Source: Conexibacter arvalis
GTDB taxonomy: Bacteria; Actinomycetota; Thermoleophilia; Solirubrobacterales; Solirubrobacteraceae
DNA length: 64,000 nucleotides
NCBI RefSeq assembly: GCF_014199525.1
Contig: NZ_JACHNU010000001.1
Location: forward strand, 1,404,182-1,468,181
Reading direction: 5' to 3'
The number at the start of each line of letters is the position of its first letter. The stretch's first letter is position 1. The notes below the pieces were generated by a model, which worked only from the letters and a program-made list of their open reading frames with translations, was not told where the DNA came from and searched no databases. This document shows positions 55,544 to 63,482 of the stretch, piece by piece. The position numbers and the translations under genes are program-made.

Positions 55544-55824
55544 CTCGGAATGAGTCTACGCTCGCGCGGAGAGGATTCCCAGCCGGTCACGATCAGCCAG
55601 GTGGTCGGGTCGATCGTGCGCTCGACGACGAGCGTCAAAGCGCGCCCGCCGTTCGTTCGGCCGACGACGATCCGTCGCTTGCCGGGCGGCTCCTCGCGAG
55701 GATTGCGGACGATCGTGTGGGCGTTGCGCGGGAGCTGACGCGCTTCGTCGGTCGTGATGTCGCGGGCACCGAGCTTGGAGATCGCGGCTTCGGTCGCGAG
55801 CAGTTCGACGATCGCGTCGGGCAT
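55540..55824 (-). CDS. Toxin-like small protein
   Basis: 94 residues. ATEAAISKLGARDITTDEARQLPRNAHTIVRNPR...RRIVVGRTNGGRALTLVVERTIDPTTWLIVTGWESSPRERRLI has the beta-sheet pattern of BrnT/RelE-like RNase toxins (TDEA, ...GRTNGGRALTLV..., ...TGWESSPRER). Transcribed before the antitoxin-like gene and overlapping it by 4 nt. A toxin role is inferred. Confidence 0.65.
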   Translation of the reverse strand: MPDAIVELLATEAAISKLGARDITTDEARQLPRNAHTIVRNPREEPPGKRRIVVGRTNGGRALTLVVERTIDPTTWLIVTGWESSPRERRLIPR

Positions 55825-55870
55825 TGCACAGGTCTAGCGAAGACAGGAGCGGCGGTGCGCCACTCGGCGA

Positions 55871-55944
55871 TCACGCCAGTTCCCGCACCTCGACGAACCG
55901 GTAGCTGCGGTCGGGGATATGCGTCAAGAACCCGCCCCCGCTAT
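55871..55944 (-). repeat. Recombinase-tail scar C with attR
   Basis: Bases 55931-55944 repeat CCCGCCCCCGCTAT of the tRNA 3' end (attR). Reading the minus strand from this core gives SGGG, FLTHIPDRSYRFVEVRELA and a TGA stop (55873-55871). This is in frame with the recombinase end at attL, so circularising the island would restore a complete recombinase 3' end. Confidence 0.8.
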
Positions 55945-55948
55945 GAAT

Positions 55949-55976
55949 CGAAGGCCCTGCGAGAGCGGGGCCTTCG
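55949..55976 (+). terminator. Displaced terminator of tRNA-fMet
   Basis: Perfect 9-bp stem CGAAGGCCC/GGGCCTTCG with a 10-nt loop, 5 nt after attR. In the empty chromosome it would stand directly after the tRNA. Confidence 0.6.
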
Positions 55977-56238
55977 GCGTTGTAGGAGTGGTTGAGGCGG
56001 CGCGCTCAGCTTTTCGATGTGTCGGGTCGCGAGGCGATCGCGCACGCCCAGCGCCGCTGCCATTCCCCTGCCCGGTTCCTCGGCGCGCAGCTCGGCGAGG
56101 AGGTCGGCGTCTACGTCGATCCGCGTGGTGCAGCTGACCGCACATGGGATCACGTAACGCTCGTCGCGGCGATGTCGCGGCATTCTGCGCGCACCAACCG
56201 GATCCGACCCCAGCACCCGCGCTACTTCGAGTGATGCG
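55977..56238. other. Region right of attR, possible antitoxin relic
   Basis: Mostly unassigned. A minus-strand frame (about 56000-56150) reads SCTTRIDVDADLLAELRAEEPGRGMAA, which vaguely recalls VapB-like antitoxins but has no clean start. I treat it as relic or noise. Confidence 0.3.
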
Positions 56239-56535
56239 TCAGCGGGCGCTGGTGGCTGCTGACGAGCTGCGCCCGTCATGTGCGGCGACGATGTAGACGG
56301 CGTCGTCTGTCTCGTCGTGGAGGTAGATGAGGATCAGCCAGGGCCAAGGGCCGATGATGAAGCGCGTGCCTTTCCAGGCGCCGGTCAGCGCGCGGCCGGC
56401 GAGCCGGAAAGGCTGGAGGGTGCGCACGGAGGTCTGGATGCGTCGGAGTGCGTTGGCGGGCAGGCCGAGCGTCTCGATCAGCTCGCCGAGATCGGCGACG
56501 GCGTGCGGCGTGACGATGACGCGGACCTCGGCTAC
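56239..56535 (-). CDS. ParE/RelE-like toxin, start codon unclear
   Basis: About 98 residues: VRVIVTPHAVADLGELIETLG...LQPFRLAGRALTGAWKGTRFIIGPWPWLILIYLHDETDDAVYIVAAHDGRS is a RelE/ParE fold. The frame overlaps the antitoxin stop, yet contains no ATG, GTG or TTG until GTG 56427, which would remove the first third. GTA 56535 or GTC 56526 would have to serve, or the gene has lost its start. Likely decaying. Confidence 0.6.
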   Translation of the reverse strand, partial: VAEVRVIVTPHAVADLGELIETLGLPANALRRIQTSVRTLQPFRLAGRALTGAWKGTRFIIGPWPWLILIYLHDETDDAVYIVAAHDGRSSSAATSAR

Positions 56536-56783
56536 GCGAGGTCGTCGAGCGAGGTGCCCTCGCCGCGCCGGGCCTGCGCGATGCCCTCTTGCGTGCGCTC
56601 GTACGCGCCGGGGGTGCCGTCGAGCAGTTGGACGATGTGCGCGGCGTCGGGATCGGCGCCGTCGAGGGCGGTCGACAGCAGGGACTTGGCGAGCGTGCCC
56701 TTTTGAACGTGCATCCGTTCTGCGAGTCGGGAGAGCTTCTCCGAATACTCGGGATCGAGCGAGACGTTGATCCGGCTGGCCAT
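56532..56783 (-). CDS. Antitoxin-like ribbon-helix-helix protein
   Basis: 83 residues from ATG 56783. ASRINVSLDPEYSEKLSRLAERMHVQKGTLAKSLLSTALDG is a CopG/RHH-type DNA-binding N-terminus; the acidic C-terminus (QARRGEGTSLDDLA) would bind the toxin. Transcribed just before the ParE-like gene with overlapping frames. Confidence 0.75.
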   Translation of the reverse strand: MASRINVSLDPEYSEKLSRLAERMHVQKGTLAKSLLSTALDGADPDAAHIVQLLDGTPGAYERTQEGIAQARRGEGTSLDDLA

Positions 56784-56827
56784 GAGGATCACGCTAACGG
56801 AAGCCGCTCCCGTCGTGACCGTTGTCC

Positions 56828-57217
56828 TCACCCGGGGCCGGCGCGCAGCCCGAGCCGCCGAGGCACTTCCGAGGGGCAGGGTCTACAAGGTGCGCGCAAG
56901 CGGCTCGCGAAGGCGTCGGCGAGCTCGTCGAGCATCGTCCGGGCGGCCGCGTCGGCGGGAGAGGTGATCGTCAGCACGATTGCGTCGGTCTCGTCGTGGA
57001 GGTCGAACGAGAGGAAGCCGCAGCAGCGGGACTCGGCGGCGACGATCGCGGCCAGCTTGTCGCGGGTGTCCTGGGAGGCGCGGAAGCGCAGCGCGGCGGT
57101 CGTGTCGGTGCGGTCGGCGGTCAGGAGCGCGGCGGCTCCGATCGCTCGCATCTCGGCGAGCCGCTTGGGCATCTCGGCCGCTGACAGCGAGCAGGCGATG
57201 GGGGCGTGAGTGGTCAT
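56828..57217 (-). CDS. Small Cys-containing protein divergent from MerR
   Basis: 129 residues. Has IACSLSAAEMPKRLAEMRAIGAAALL...ALRFRASQDTRDKLAAIVAAESRCCGFLSFDLHDETDAIVLTITSPADA. The E-S-R-C-C-G-F-L pattern followed by beta strands recurs in small proteins next to MerR-type metal regulators. Function unknown; perhaps a metal or organomercurial-related helper. About 40 nt from the MerR gene, with which it may share an operator. Confidence 0.65.
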   Translation of the reverse strand: MTTHAPIACSLSAAEMPKRLAEMRAIGAAALLTADRTDTTAALRFRASQDTRDKLAAIVAAESRCCGFLSFDLHDETDAIVLTITSPADAAARTMLDELADAFASRLRAPCRPCPSEVPRRLGLRAGPG

Positions 57218-57232
57218 GCGGCTACTGTGGGG

Positions 57233-57252
57233 GTTGAAGTCGTGTTGAAGTC
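57233..57252. promoter_or_regulatory. Direct repeat between divergent genes, possible MerR operator
   Basis: GTTGAAGTC occurs twice, 11 bp apart, in the 41-nt gap between the divergent genes. On the minus strand it includes TTGAC. The position suits a MerR-type overlapping promoter, though it is a direct rather than an inverted repeat. Confidence 0.45.
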
Positions 57253-57258
57253 AAGGCG

Positions 57259-57690
57259 GTGATCTCGGAGATGGATGACGCGCTCACGATCGGCGACGTC
57301 GCCAGGCAGGCCGGCGTCAAGACCTCGGCGATCCGCTACTACGAACGCGTCGGCGTGCTGCCCGAGCCCGACCGGATCGCCGGCCAGCGCCGCTACAGCG
57401 CCGAGACCGTCCGCCGCCTTCACGTGATCGACGTGGCCAAGCGCGCCGGGTTCTCGCTCGACGAAGTGCGCGAGCTGCTGGATAGCGACCGCGCCTCGGA
57501 CGCGCTGCGCGAGCTGGCGCGGCGCAAGCTGCCCGACGTGCGGGCGCTGATCGAGCGCGCGACCGCGATGCAGGCGTGGCTGGCGACGGCCAGCAGCTGC
57601 GGCTGCCCGACGCTCGAGGTGTGCGAGCTCTTCGGCCCGAACGCCGCCGGACGCCCTGCAGCGGCCGACCGCGCGGCGCTCTTCCGCTGA
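57259..57690 (+). CDS. MerR-family regulator with C-terminal Cys cluster
   Basis: 143 residues from GTG 57259 (ATG 57271 also possible). MerR HTH (LTIGDVARQAGVKTSAIRYYERVGVLPEPDRIAGQRRYSAETVRRLHVIDVAKRAGFSLDEVRELL), dimer helix, and a C-terminal SSCGCPTLEVCELFG loop with three Cys. This resembles SoxR- or metal-sensing MerR proteins. Probably controls itself and the divergent Cys protein. The inducer cannot be read from the sequence. Confidence 0.88.
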   Translation: MISEMDDALTIGDVARQAGVKTSAIRYYERVGVLPEPDRIAGQRRYSAETVRRLHVIDVAKRAGFSLDEVRELLDSDRASDALRELARRKLPDVRALIERATAMQAWLATASSCGCPTLEVCELFGPNAAGRPAAADRAALFR

Positions 57691-57865
57691 CCCGCGTCGG
57701 CGGATGGCGAACGCACGCCACGCTGGGTGCCGCGACCGCGCTGGGAGGCGGCTGGCTCGCGCGCGAAGCCGCCGCCCGTCGCGACCGGCGGCGACTTCGA
57801 GCGCCGGTGCGATGAGCCGACCATGCCGCGGTCGCTCCCATGTGAAGGCGCGACCGTCTACCCAC

Positions 57866-57889
57866 ACATACAAAGGTTTGTTTGTATGT
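57866..57889. promoter_or_regulatory. ArsR/SmtB-type operator
   Basis: Perfect 9-bp inverted repeat ACATACAAA-N6-TTTGTATGT, 13 nt before ATG 57903, AT-rich in GC-rich surroundings. Position and sequence fit an operator bound by the ArsR-family product of the following gene. Confidence 0.75.
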
Positions 57890-57902
57890 ATCATCGACGT
57901 CG

Positions 57903-58268
57903 ATGGCCGCGGAGCCTGACACCTGCGACCTGCTGTGCCTCGACGTGCCGAAGGCCGAGCGCGTGCGCGCGTCGATGCCGTCGGTCGAGGAGCTGGAGCG
58001 TCGCGCCGCCGCTGCGAAGGCGCTGGGCGACCCGACGCGGTTGGGGCTTGCCGTCGCCCTCGGCGAAGCCGGCACGGCATGCGTCTGCGACCTCGCGTGG
58101 ATCGCGGGGCGCAGCGAGCGGCTGGTCTCCCACCACGCCCGTCAGTTGAAGGCGGCCGGCGTCGCGCGCTCGCGGCGTGAGGGGAAGATGGTCATGTACG
58201 AGCTGACCGAGCATGGCGCGGCGCTGCTCGCGACCGTGCTCGGACATCGGGACGAAGCGGTCCGGTGA
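57903..58268 (+). CDS. CadC/SmtB-like ArsR-family metal sensor
   Basis: 121 residues from ATG 57903. Winged helix AAAAKALGDPTRLGLAVALGEAGTACVCDLAWIAGRSERLVSHHARQLKAAGVARSRREGKMVMYELTEHG. Four Cys match the CadC metal site: TCDLLCLD at the N-terminus and CVC in the recognition-helix region, so Cd(II), Pb(II) or Zn(II) is the likely inducer. A TTG at 57882 lies inside the operator and is rejected. Leads a three-gene overlapping operon with no visible metal pump. Confidence 0.9.
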   Translation: MAAEPDTCDLLCLDVPKAERVRASMPSVEELERRAAAAKALGDPTRLGLAVALGEAGTACVCDLAWIAGRSERLVSHHARQLKAAGVARSRREGKMVMYELTEHGAALLATVLGHRDEAVR

Positions 58269-58408
58269 GCGGTCCGATCGAGCTGCCGATGGCGCCGTTC
58301 GCGCTCGTCACGCGTGGGCTCGCCGTCTCCGCCGACCTGGGCATGTCGCGGCCCGTCACGCTCAACGGCGTGCGGCTGCTGCGCCGCAGCCGCGACCGGG
58401 AGGCGTGA
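58265..58408 (+). CDS. 47-residue ORF between ArsR and methyltransferase-like genes
   Basis: GTG 58265 overlaps the ArsR stop (GTGA); TGA 58406-58408 is 3 nt before the next GTG start. Peptide SGPIELPMAPFALVTRGLAVSADLGMSRP and a basic end. It may be the relic of a longer gene or a coupling peptide. No family seen. Confidence 0.45.
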   Translation: MSGPIELPMAPFALVTRGLAVSADLGMSRPVTLNGVRLLRRSRDREA

Positions 58409-58411
58409 GCG

Positions 58412-59020
58412 GTGGCCGCACTCGCGCTGATCCTCTACGTCGCCTATCTCGCGCTCGCGTTCGGGCTGCGGACCGTGATCCAGCTGCGTCGCACCGGCGC
58501 GACCGGCTTCCATGGCATCGGCGGGCGCCCCGGCTCGCCCGAGTGGATCGCAGGCGTCTGCTTCGCGCTCGCGCTCCTGCTCGGCATCGCCGCGCCGATC
58601 CTCGCGCTCGCCGGCGCGGTCGAGCCGATCGCAGCGCTCGACACCACGGCGCTGCACGCGGCCGGCGCCGTGCTCGCCGTCGCCGGGATCGTCGCGACGC
58701 TGCTGGCGCAGTTCGCGATGGGCACGAGCTGGCGGATCGGCGTCGACCCCGCCGAGCGCACCGCGCTTGTCACAACCGGCCCGTTCGCGCTCGTGCGCAA
58801 CCCCATCTTCGCCGCGATGCTCCCGACCGCACTCGGCCTGACCCTGCTGGTCCCCAGCGTCATCGCGCTGATCGGCCTCGCCGGCCTCGCGGTCGCGCTC
58901 GAGTTGCAAGTCCGAGTCGTCGAGGAGCCGTACCTGCGCAGCGTCCACGGCGACGCGTACACCGCCTACGCAGCCCGCGTCGGCCGCTTCGCGCCGCGCC
59001 TGGGCCGGCTCGATCGCTGA
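58412..59020 (+). CDS. Isoprenylcysteine carboxyl methyltransferase-like membrane protein
   Basis: 202 residues from GTG 58412. Four to five helices and the C-terminal ICMT/PEMT signature: TTGPFALVRNPIFAAMLPTALGLTLLVPS and LELQVRVVEEPYLRSVHGDAYTAYAARVGRFAP. These enzymes methylate lipids, thiols or other small compounds with S-adenosylmethionine; similar genes are common beside metal-responsive ArsR genes. Probably induced with the ArsR operon. Confidence 0.88.
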   Translation: MAALALILYVAYLALAFGLRTVIQLRRTGATGFHGIGGRPGSPEWIAGVCFALALLLGIAAPILALAGAVEPIAALDTTALHAAGAVLAVAGIVATLLAQFAMGTSWRIGVDPAERTALVTTGPFALVRNPIFAAMLPTALGLTLLVPSVIALIGLAGLAVALELQVRVVEEPYLRSVHGDAYTAYAARVGRFAPRLGRLDR

Positions 59021-59040
59021 GCGCCGGCCAATCCCCGCAC

Positions 59041-59087
59041 GCCACGAACCGGTTCCCGGTCGCGGGTCGGTGTTCAGAACCAGCCCC
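59041..59087 (-). repeat. Recombinase-tail-like scar D
   Basis: Minus strand reads GAGSEHRPATGNRFV, the same as scar B apart from a few bases, but the stop and core are lost. It lies 3.1 kb beyond attR, so an older insertion probably once ended here. Confidence 0.5.
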
Positions 59088-59171
59088 TCGCCGAGTCGAA
59101 GTCCGACGGCGCGCGGCGTGATGACGCTCCTGAAACGCCCACCGTCGTCGGCATCTCAGGCGGTCCGACGG

Positions 59172-59261
59172 TCAGCTCTGCGCCGCCGCGAAGACGAGGC
59201 ACGCGACGAGGATCAGCGCGGCGATCAGCCAGACCAGTCGGACGATCAGGGTGTGTCGCAT
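59172..59261 (-). CDS. 29-residue membrane peptide
   Basis: Frame MRHTLIVRLVWLIAALILVA followed by CLVFAAAQS is a single transmembrane helix. It begins 13 nt after the stop of the flavoprotein gene on the same strand, so it could be a small partner subunit. No clear ribosome site; kept at low confidence. Confidence 0.4.
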   Translation of the reverse strand: MRHTLIVRLVWLIAALILVACLVFAAAQS

Positions 59262-59274
59262 GGGGATCGCTCGC

Positions 59275-60582
59275 TCATGCCATGTCGAAGCGTTCGGTGT
59301 GGACTCGCTCGGCGGGCACGCCCAGCTCGGCGAGCGCCGCCTCGGCGGCGTCCATCATCGCGCCGGGGCCGCAGATGAAGTACTGGAACCGCTCGAAGGA
59401 GCGTGGGAGGTGGCGGCCGAGGACGTCGGCGGTGATGTAGCCGGTCTCGCCGTGCCACTCGGCCGGCGGTCGCTCGAGCACGTGGACGAGCGTGAGGTCG
59501 AGCCGGTCGCGCAGCCGGTCGAGCTCGTCGCGGAAGGCGACCTCGTCCCACGCGCGGTTGCCGTAGAAGAGCAGCACCGGGCGCACGTCGTCGCGGTCGG
59601 CCAGCGTCCGCAGCATGCTGATCAGCCCGGAGATGCCGACGCCGCCTGCGATCAGCACGAAGCCCGGCCCCTCGTCCTGGTCGATCGAGAAGACGCCGTG
59701 GGGGCCGTCGACGTAGGCCGTCGTCCCGGGCTCGAGATGCTTGACGGTCGAGGTGAAGTCGCCGAGCGCCTTGATCGCCACCTCGACCTCGCCGGTCTCG
59801 GCGCTGGAGGAGAACGAGAACGGGTGCTGCGTCAGCGAGAACGGCGAGCGGTCGAACGTGAACCACGCGAACTGGCCCGGTTGGAAGCGGAAGTCGACGC
59901 CGTCAGGCGGCGACAGGCCGACGACCGTCGTGTCGCCGCGCTCGGCGCGCACCCCCGCCACCCGCCACGGTCTCGCCGCCGCGCGGCTCGGCTTCACCAG
60001 CCGCACCCAGATCAGCAGGCACAGGAACGCTGCCGCCATCGCGCCCCACAGGAGCTGCTTCCACAGCGCGCTGACGTACTCGTCGACGAAGTAGATGTGC
60101 CCGACCGCGCCGACGATCAGGACCGTCGCGAGCACCGCATGGGCGACGTGCCACGCCTCGTAGGAGAGCCGCAGCTGTCTGCGCCAGGTCGACGAGGCGA
60201 CGAGCAGCACGAGCGCGAACAGCGCCGCCATCCCGAACCAGACGAGCAGCGGCGCGCGCAGGGCGTTGTGCAGCGTCAGCGCGTCCCAGCGCGCCGACAG
60301 CGCGAAGTGGGTGAGCACGAACGCGAGGCCGACGTAGCCGATCTGGCGGTGGAACTGCAGAAGCCCGTCCTGGCCGAACGCCGATGCCACGGTCTGGAAC
60401 CGCGCGACGAGCGCGAACTCGAGCCCCAGCATCGCCAGCCCGGTGAAGCCGAGCGCGACGGAGAAGTCGGTCCAGAAGTCGTGGTCGGGCTGGCTGGCGC
60501 CGATCGCGGCGAACACCAGCGGCGCCAGCACGACGCCGAGGTAGACGAACGTCCAGGCGATCGCGCGGGCTGCGAGCGTCAC
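59275..60582 (-). CDS. Ferric-reductase-type membrane flavoprotein
   Basis: 435 residues from GTG 60582. Six helices in the first 200 residues carry heme-type His (LQFHRQIGYVGLAFVLTHFALS, YEAWHVAHAVLATVLIVGAVGHIYFVDEY). Then the FAD-binding domain (FRFQPGQFAWFTFDRSPFSLTQHPFSFSSS) and NAD(P)-binding domain (VLIAGGVGISGLISMLRTL, YFICGPGAMMDAAEAAL). It should move electrons from NAD(P)H through FAD and heme across the membrane, to ferric iron or oxygen. The terminal FDMA lacks a ferredoxin domain. Confidence 0.92.
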   Translation of the reverse strand: MTLAARAIAWTFVYLGVVLAPLVFAAIGASQPDHDFWTDFSVALGFTGLAMLGLEFALVARFQTVASAFGQDGLLQFHRQIGYVGLAFVLTHFALSARWDALTLHNALRAPLLVWFGMAALFALVLLVASSTWRRQLRLSYEAWHVAHAVLATVLIVGAVGHIYFVDEYVSALWKQLLWGAMAAAFLCLLIWVRLVKPSRAAARPWRVAGVRAERGDTTVVGLSPPDGVDFRFQPGQFAWFTFDRSPFSLTQHPFSFSSSAETGEVEVAIKALGDFTSTVKHLEPGTTAYVDGPHGVFSIDQDEGPGFVLIAGGVGISGLISMLRTLADRDDVRPVLLFYGNRAWDEVAFRDELDRLRDRLDLTLVHVLERPPAEWHGETGYITADVLGRHLPRSFERFQYFICGPGAMMDAAEAALAELGVPAERVHTERFDMA

Positions 60583-60752
60583 GTGCGCCTGCCGATGCGC
60601 CTAGCCGACCGGAACCGGGCGGTGAAACGAGTCAATCACGCCCCGCGAGTATCGCACAGCGAGGGCTGATGCATCGGTTTTCTGTCGTTCGGCGCAGATC
60701 GCGCACGCCAACCCCCCTGCGGCCCCCGCCACATCCAAAGTATCGCCGGTAG

Positions 60753-60773
60753 GGGGGCTTGATTCAAGCCCCC
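60753..60773. promoter_or_regulatory. Rifamycin-associated element (RAE)-like palindrome
   Basis: Perfect inverted repeat GGGGGCTTG-N3-CAAGCCCCC about 50 nt before the rph start. It agrees with the published rifamycin-associated element (palindrome of GGGGCTTG and CAAG-CCCC halves) found upstream of rifamycin-inactivating genes in actinobacteria. CATACT at 60784-60789 may be the -10 box. Confidence 0.8.
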
Positions 60774-60821
60774 GGGTGTGCTCCATACTCGCTCGCCGCA
60801 CAGCGACGAAGGAGCGACGGA

Positions 60822-63482
60822 ATGGGCACGAGCGAGCATGCGGCGATGGTGACTGGAGGCGGTTCGGAGACGGCGGACTCGCCTCGCGCCGACGCCTACG
60901 TGTTGGACTTCCACGAGATCGACGCGACGCAGGCGGCGGTCGTCGGCGGCAAGGGCGCGCACCTCGGCGAGCTCTCGCGGATCGACGGCATCGACGTGCC
61001 GCCTGGCTTCTGCGTGACGACGGCCGCCTTCCGGCGGATCCTGGCCGAGGCTCCGTCGATCGGCGATCGCCTCGACCGGCTGTCGCGGCTGGACCCGGAC
61101 GACCGCGAGGCGATCCAGACGCTCAGCGCGGAGGTTCGCCGCACCGTCGAGGAGACCGCGGTCCCCGACGACGTGACGGCGGCGATCGCCCTCGCGCTCG
61201 CCCGGCTCGACGAGCATGCCGCCTACGCCGTCCGCTCGAGCGCGACGGCGGAGGACCTGCCGTCGGCCTCGTTCGCCGGCCAGCAGGACACGTACCTGAA
61301 CGTCGTGGGAGCGGCGGCGATCGTCCGGCACGTCAGCCGCTGCTGGGCCTCGCTGTTCACCGAGCGGGCCGTGACCTATCGCCTGCGCAACGGCTTCGAC
61401 CACAGCAAGGTCGAGATGGCGGTCGTCGTCCAGCGGATGGTCTTCGCCGACGCGGCCGGCATCCTCTTCACCGCCGACCCCGGCACCTCCAACCGCAAGG
61501 TCGCCTGCGTCGAGGCGAGCTTCGGCCTCGGCGAGGCGCTCGTCTCAGGCCGCGTCAACGCCGACAGCTACCAGGTGCGCGACGGCGCGGTCGTCGCCAA
61601 GGCGGTCGGCGACAAGCAGCTCGCCGTCCGCGCCCTGCCGACCGGCGGGACGGAGGAGCGGCCGATCGACCCGGCGCAGCGGGAGCGGCCGGCGCTGACG
61701 GATGCGCAGGTCGTGCGGCTCGCGCAGCTGGGCCGGCGGATCGAAGCGCGCTTCGGCCGCCCCCAGGACATCGAATGGTGCCTCGTCGACGACGGCTTCC
61801 AGATCGTCCAGAGCCGACCGATCACCACGCTGTTCCCGATCCCCGACGTCGGCGACGGGAAGAAACACGTCTACGTCTCCGTCGGTCACCAGCAGATGAT
61901 GACCGACGCGATGAAGCCCCTTGGGCTCTCCCTCTGGCAGCTGACGGCCATGCCGCGGATGTACGAGGCCGGCGGGCGGCTGTTCGTCGACGTCATCCAG
62001 CACCTGGCCTCGCCGGCGATGGGCGACGCCGTCGTCGAGGCGCTGGCGACCTCCGACCCGCTGATCGGGGACGCGCTGCGGACGCTCGTCGAGCGCGGCG
62101 ACTTCGTGCCGTCGCTGCCAGACGAGGATCCCGTGAACGTCCCGCCGCGCGAGGCGCCGGCCCCGGTCCCGACCGATCCGGCGATCGTCACCGAGCTGAT
62201 CGAGCACGGCGAGGCGTCCAACGCCGCCTTGGCACGCGAGATCCGGTCGAAGTCCGGATCGGCGCTGCTCGACTTCATCGTCGAGGACGTCCACGAGCTG
62301 AAGCGGATCCTCTTCGATCCGCGCAGCTACCAGGTGTATGCGGGAGCGATGGATGCCGCGAGCTGGCTCAACGACCAGCTGCGCGAGTGGTTGGGCGAGA
62401 AGAACGTCGCCGACACGCTCACGCAGTCGGTCCCGCACAACGTCACGTCGGAGATGGGGCTGGCGCTCCTGGACGTCGCCGACGCGGTCCGCCCGCATCC
62501 CGAGGTGGTGGCCTTCCTGGAGGAAACCGAGGACGACGGCTTCCTCGACGAGTTGCCCGGCCTCGCGGGCGGGGTGGAAGCGCGGGCGGCGATCGTCGCC
62601 TTCCTCGATCGGTACGGCATGCGCTGCGTCGGCGAGATCGACATCACGCGGCCCCGCTGGAGCGAGCGCCCCAGCACGCTCCTGCCGATGATCCTCGGCA
62701 ACGTCAGGAACTTCGAGCCGGGCGAGGCCGAGCGGCGCTTCGAGCGGGGGCGGCGGGAGGCGCTGCAGAAGGAGCAGGAGCTCCTCGAGCGCTTGCGGGC
62801 ACTGCCGGACGGGGAGCGGAAGGCCGAGGAGACCAAGCGCAAGATCGACCGCGTGCGGACCTTCATCGGCTACCGGGAGTATCCGAAGTACTTCATGGTC
62901 AGCCGCTACTTCATCTACAAGCAGGCTCTGCTCGAAGAGGCCGAGCGGCTCCTGCGCGCCCGGGTGCTGCGCGAGCGCGACGACATCTTCCACCTCTCCT
63001 TCCAGGAGCTCGACGAGGCCGTCCGCGGCGGCAACGTCGACGACGAGCTGATCGCGCGGCGCAAGGAGGCGTTCAGGTCGTACCAGGCGCTCATGCCGCC
63101 GCGGGTGATCACCTCCGACGGCGAGGTCGTCGTCGGCGAGTACCGGCGCGACGACGCGCCGCCCGGCGCGTTGCTCGGTCTGGCCGTCTCCGGCGGGACC
63201 GTCGAGGGGCGGGCCCGCGTCATCCTCGACCCGGCGAAGGCCGAGCTCGAACCGGGCGACATCCTCGTCACCGCCTGCACCGATCCGAGCTGGTCCCCGC
63301 TGTTCCTCGCGATTGGCGGCCTCGTGACGGAGGCGGGCGGCCTGATGACCCACGGCGCCGTGATCGCGCGGGAGTACGGCCTGCCGGCCGTCGTGGGGGT
63401 GGAGCGCGCGACCACGCTGATCCGCGACGGCCAGCGGATCCGCGTGCACGGGACCGACGGGTACGTCGAGATCCTCTCCTAG
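60822..63482 (+). CDS. rph: Rifampin phosphotransferase
   Basis: 886 residues from ATG 60822, with GAAGGAG 8 nt upstream. Inactivates rifamycins by ATP-dependent phosphorylation. PEP-synthase-like ATP domain (VVGGKGAHLGELSRI, AYAVRSSATAEDLPSASFAGQQDTYLNVVG, about 20-340), rifamycin-binding middle domain (HVYVSVGHQQMMTDAMKPLGLSLWQLTAMP to about 780) and the swivelling His domain with catalytic His in GGLMTHGAVIAREYGLPAVVGV (about residue 844). Length and the inserted middle domain separate it from PEP synthase. Preceded by an RAE-like palindrome. Confidence 0.94.
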   Translation: MGTSEHAAMVTGGGSETADSPRADAYVLDFHEIDATQAAVVGGKGAHLGELSRIDGIDVPPGFCVTTAAFRRILAEAPSIGDRLDRLSRLDPDDREAIQTLSAEVRRTVEETAVPDDVTAAIALALARLDEHAAYAVRSSATAEDLPSASFAGQQDTYLNVVGAAAIVRHVSRCWASLFTERAVTYRLRNGFDHSKVEMAVVVQRMVFADAAGILFTADPGTSNRKVACVEASFGLGEALVSGRVNADSYQVRDGAVVAKAVGDKQLAVRALPTGGTEERPIDPAQRERPALTDAQVVRLAQLGRRIEARFGRPQDIEWCLVDDGFQIVQSRPITTLFPIPDVGDGKKHVYVSVGHQQMMTDAMKPLGLSLWQLTAMPRMYEAGGRLFVDVIQHLASPAMGDAVVEALATSDPLIGDALRTLVERGDFVPSLPDEDPVNVPPREAPAPVPTDPAIVTELIEHGEASNAALAREIRSKSGSALLDFIVEDVHELKRILFDPRSYQVYAGAMDAASWLNDQLREWLGEKNVADTLTQSVPHNVTSEMGLALLDVADAVRPHPEVVAFLEETEDDGFLDELPGLAGGVEARAAIVAFLDRYGMRCVGEIDITRPRWSERPSTLLPMILGNVRNFEPGEAERRFERGRREALQKEQELLERLRALPDGERKAEETKRKIDRVRTFIGYREYPKYFMVSRYFIYKQALLEEAERLLRARVLRERDDIFHLSFQELDEAVRGGNVDDELIARRKEAFRSYQALMPPRVITSDGEVVVGEYRRDDAPPGALLGLAVSGGTVEGRARVILDPAKAELEPGDILVTACTDPSWSPLFLAIGGLVTEAGGLMTHGAVIAREYGLPAVVGVERATTLIRDGQRIRVHGTDGYVEILS

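Noticed and set aside
57882-57902. TTG start extending the ArsR protein by seven residues
   Set aside because: It would lie within the operator palindrome; ATG 57903 gives the usual N-terminus with the Cys pair.
60822-63482. Phosphoenolpyruvate synthase
   Set aside because: The N-terminal and His domains are shared, but the middle domain and the motif series HVYVSVGHQQMMTDAMKPLGLS are those of rifampin phosphotransferase, and an RAE-like site lies upstream.
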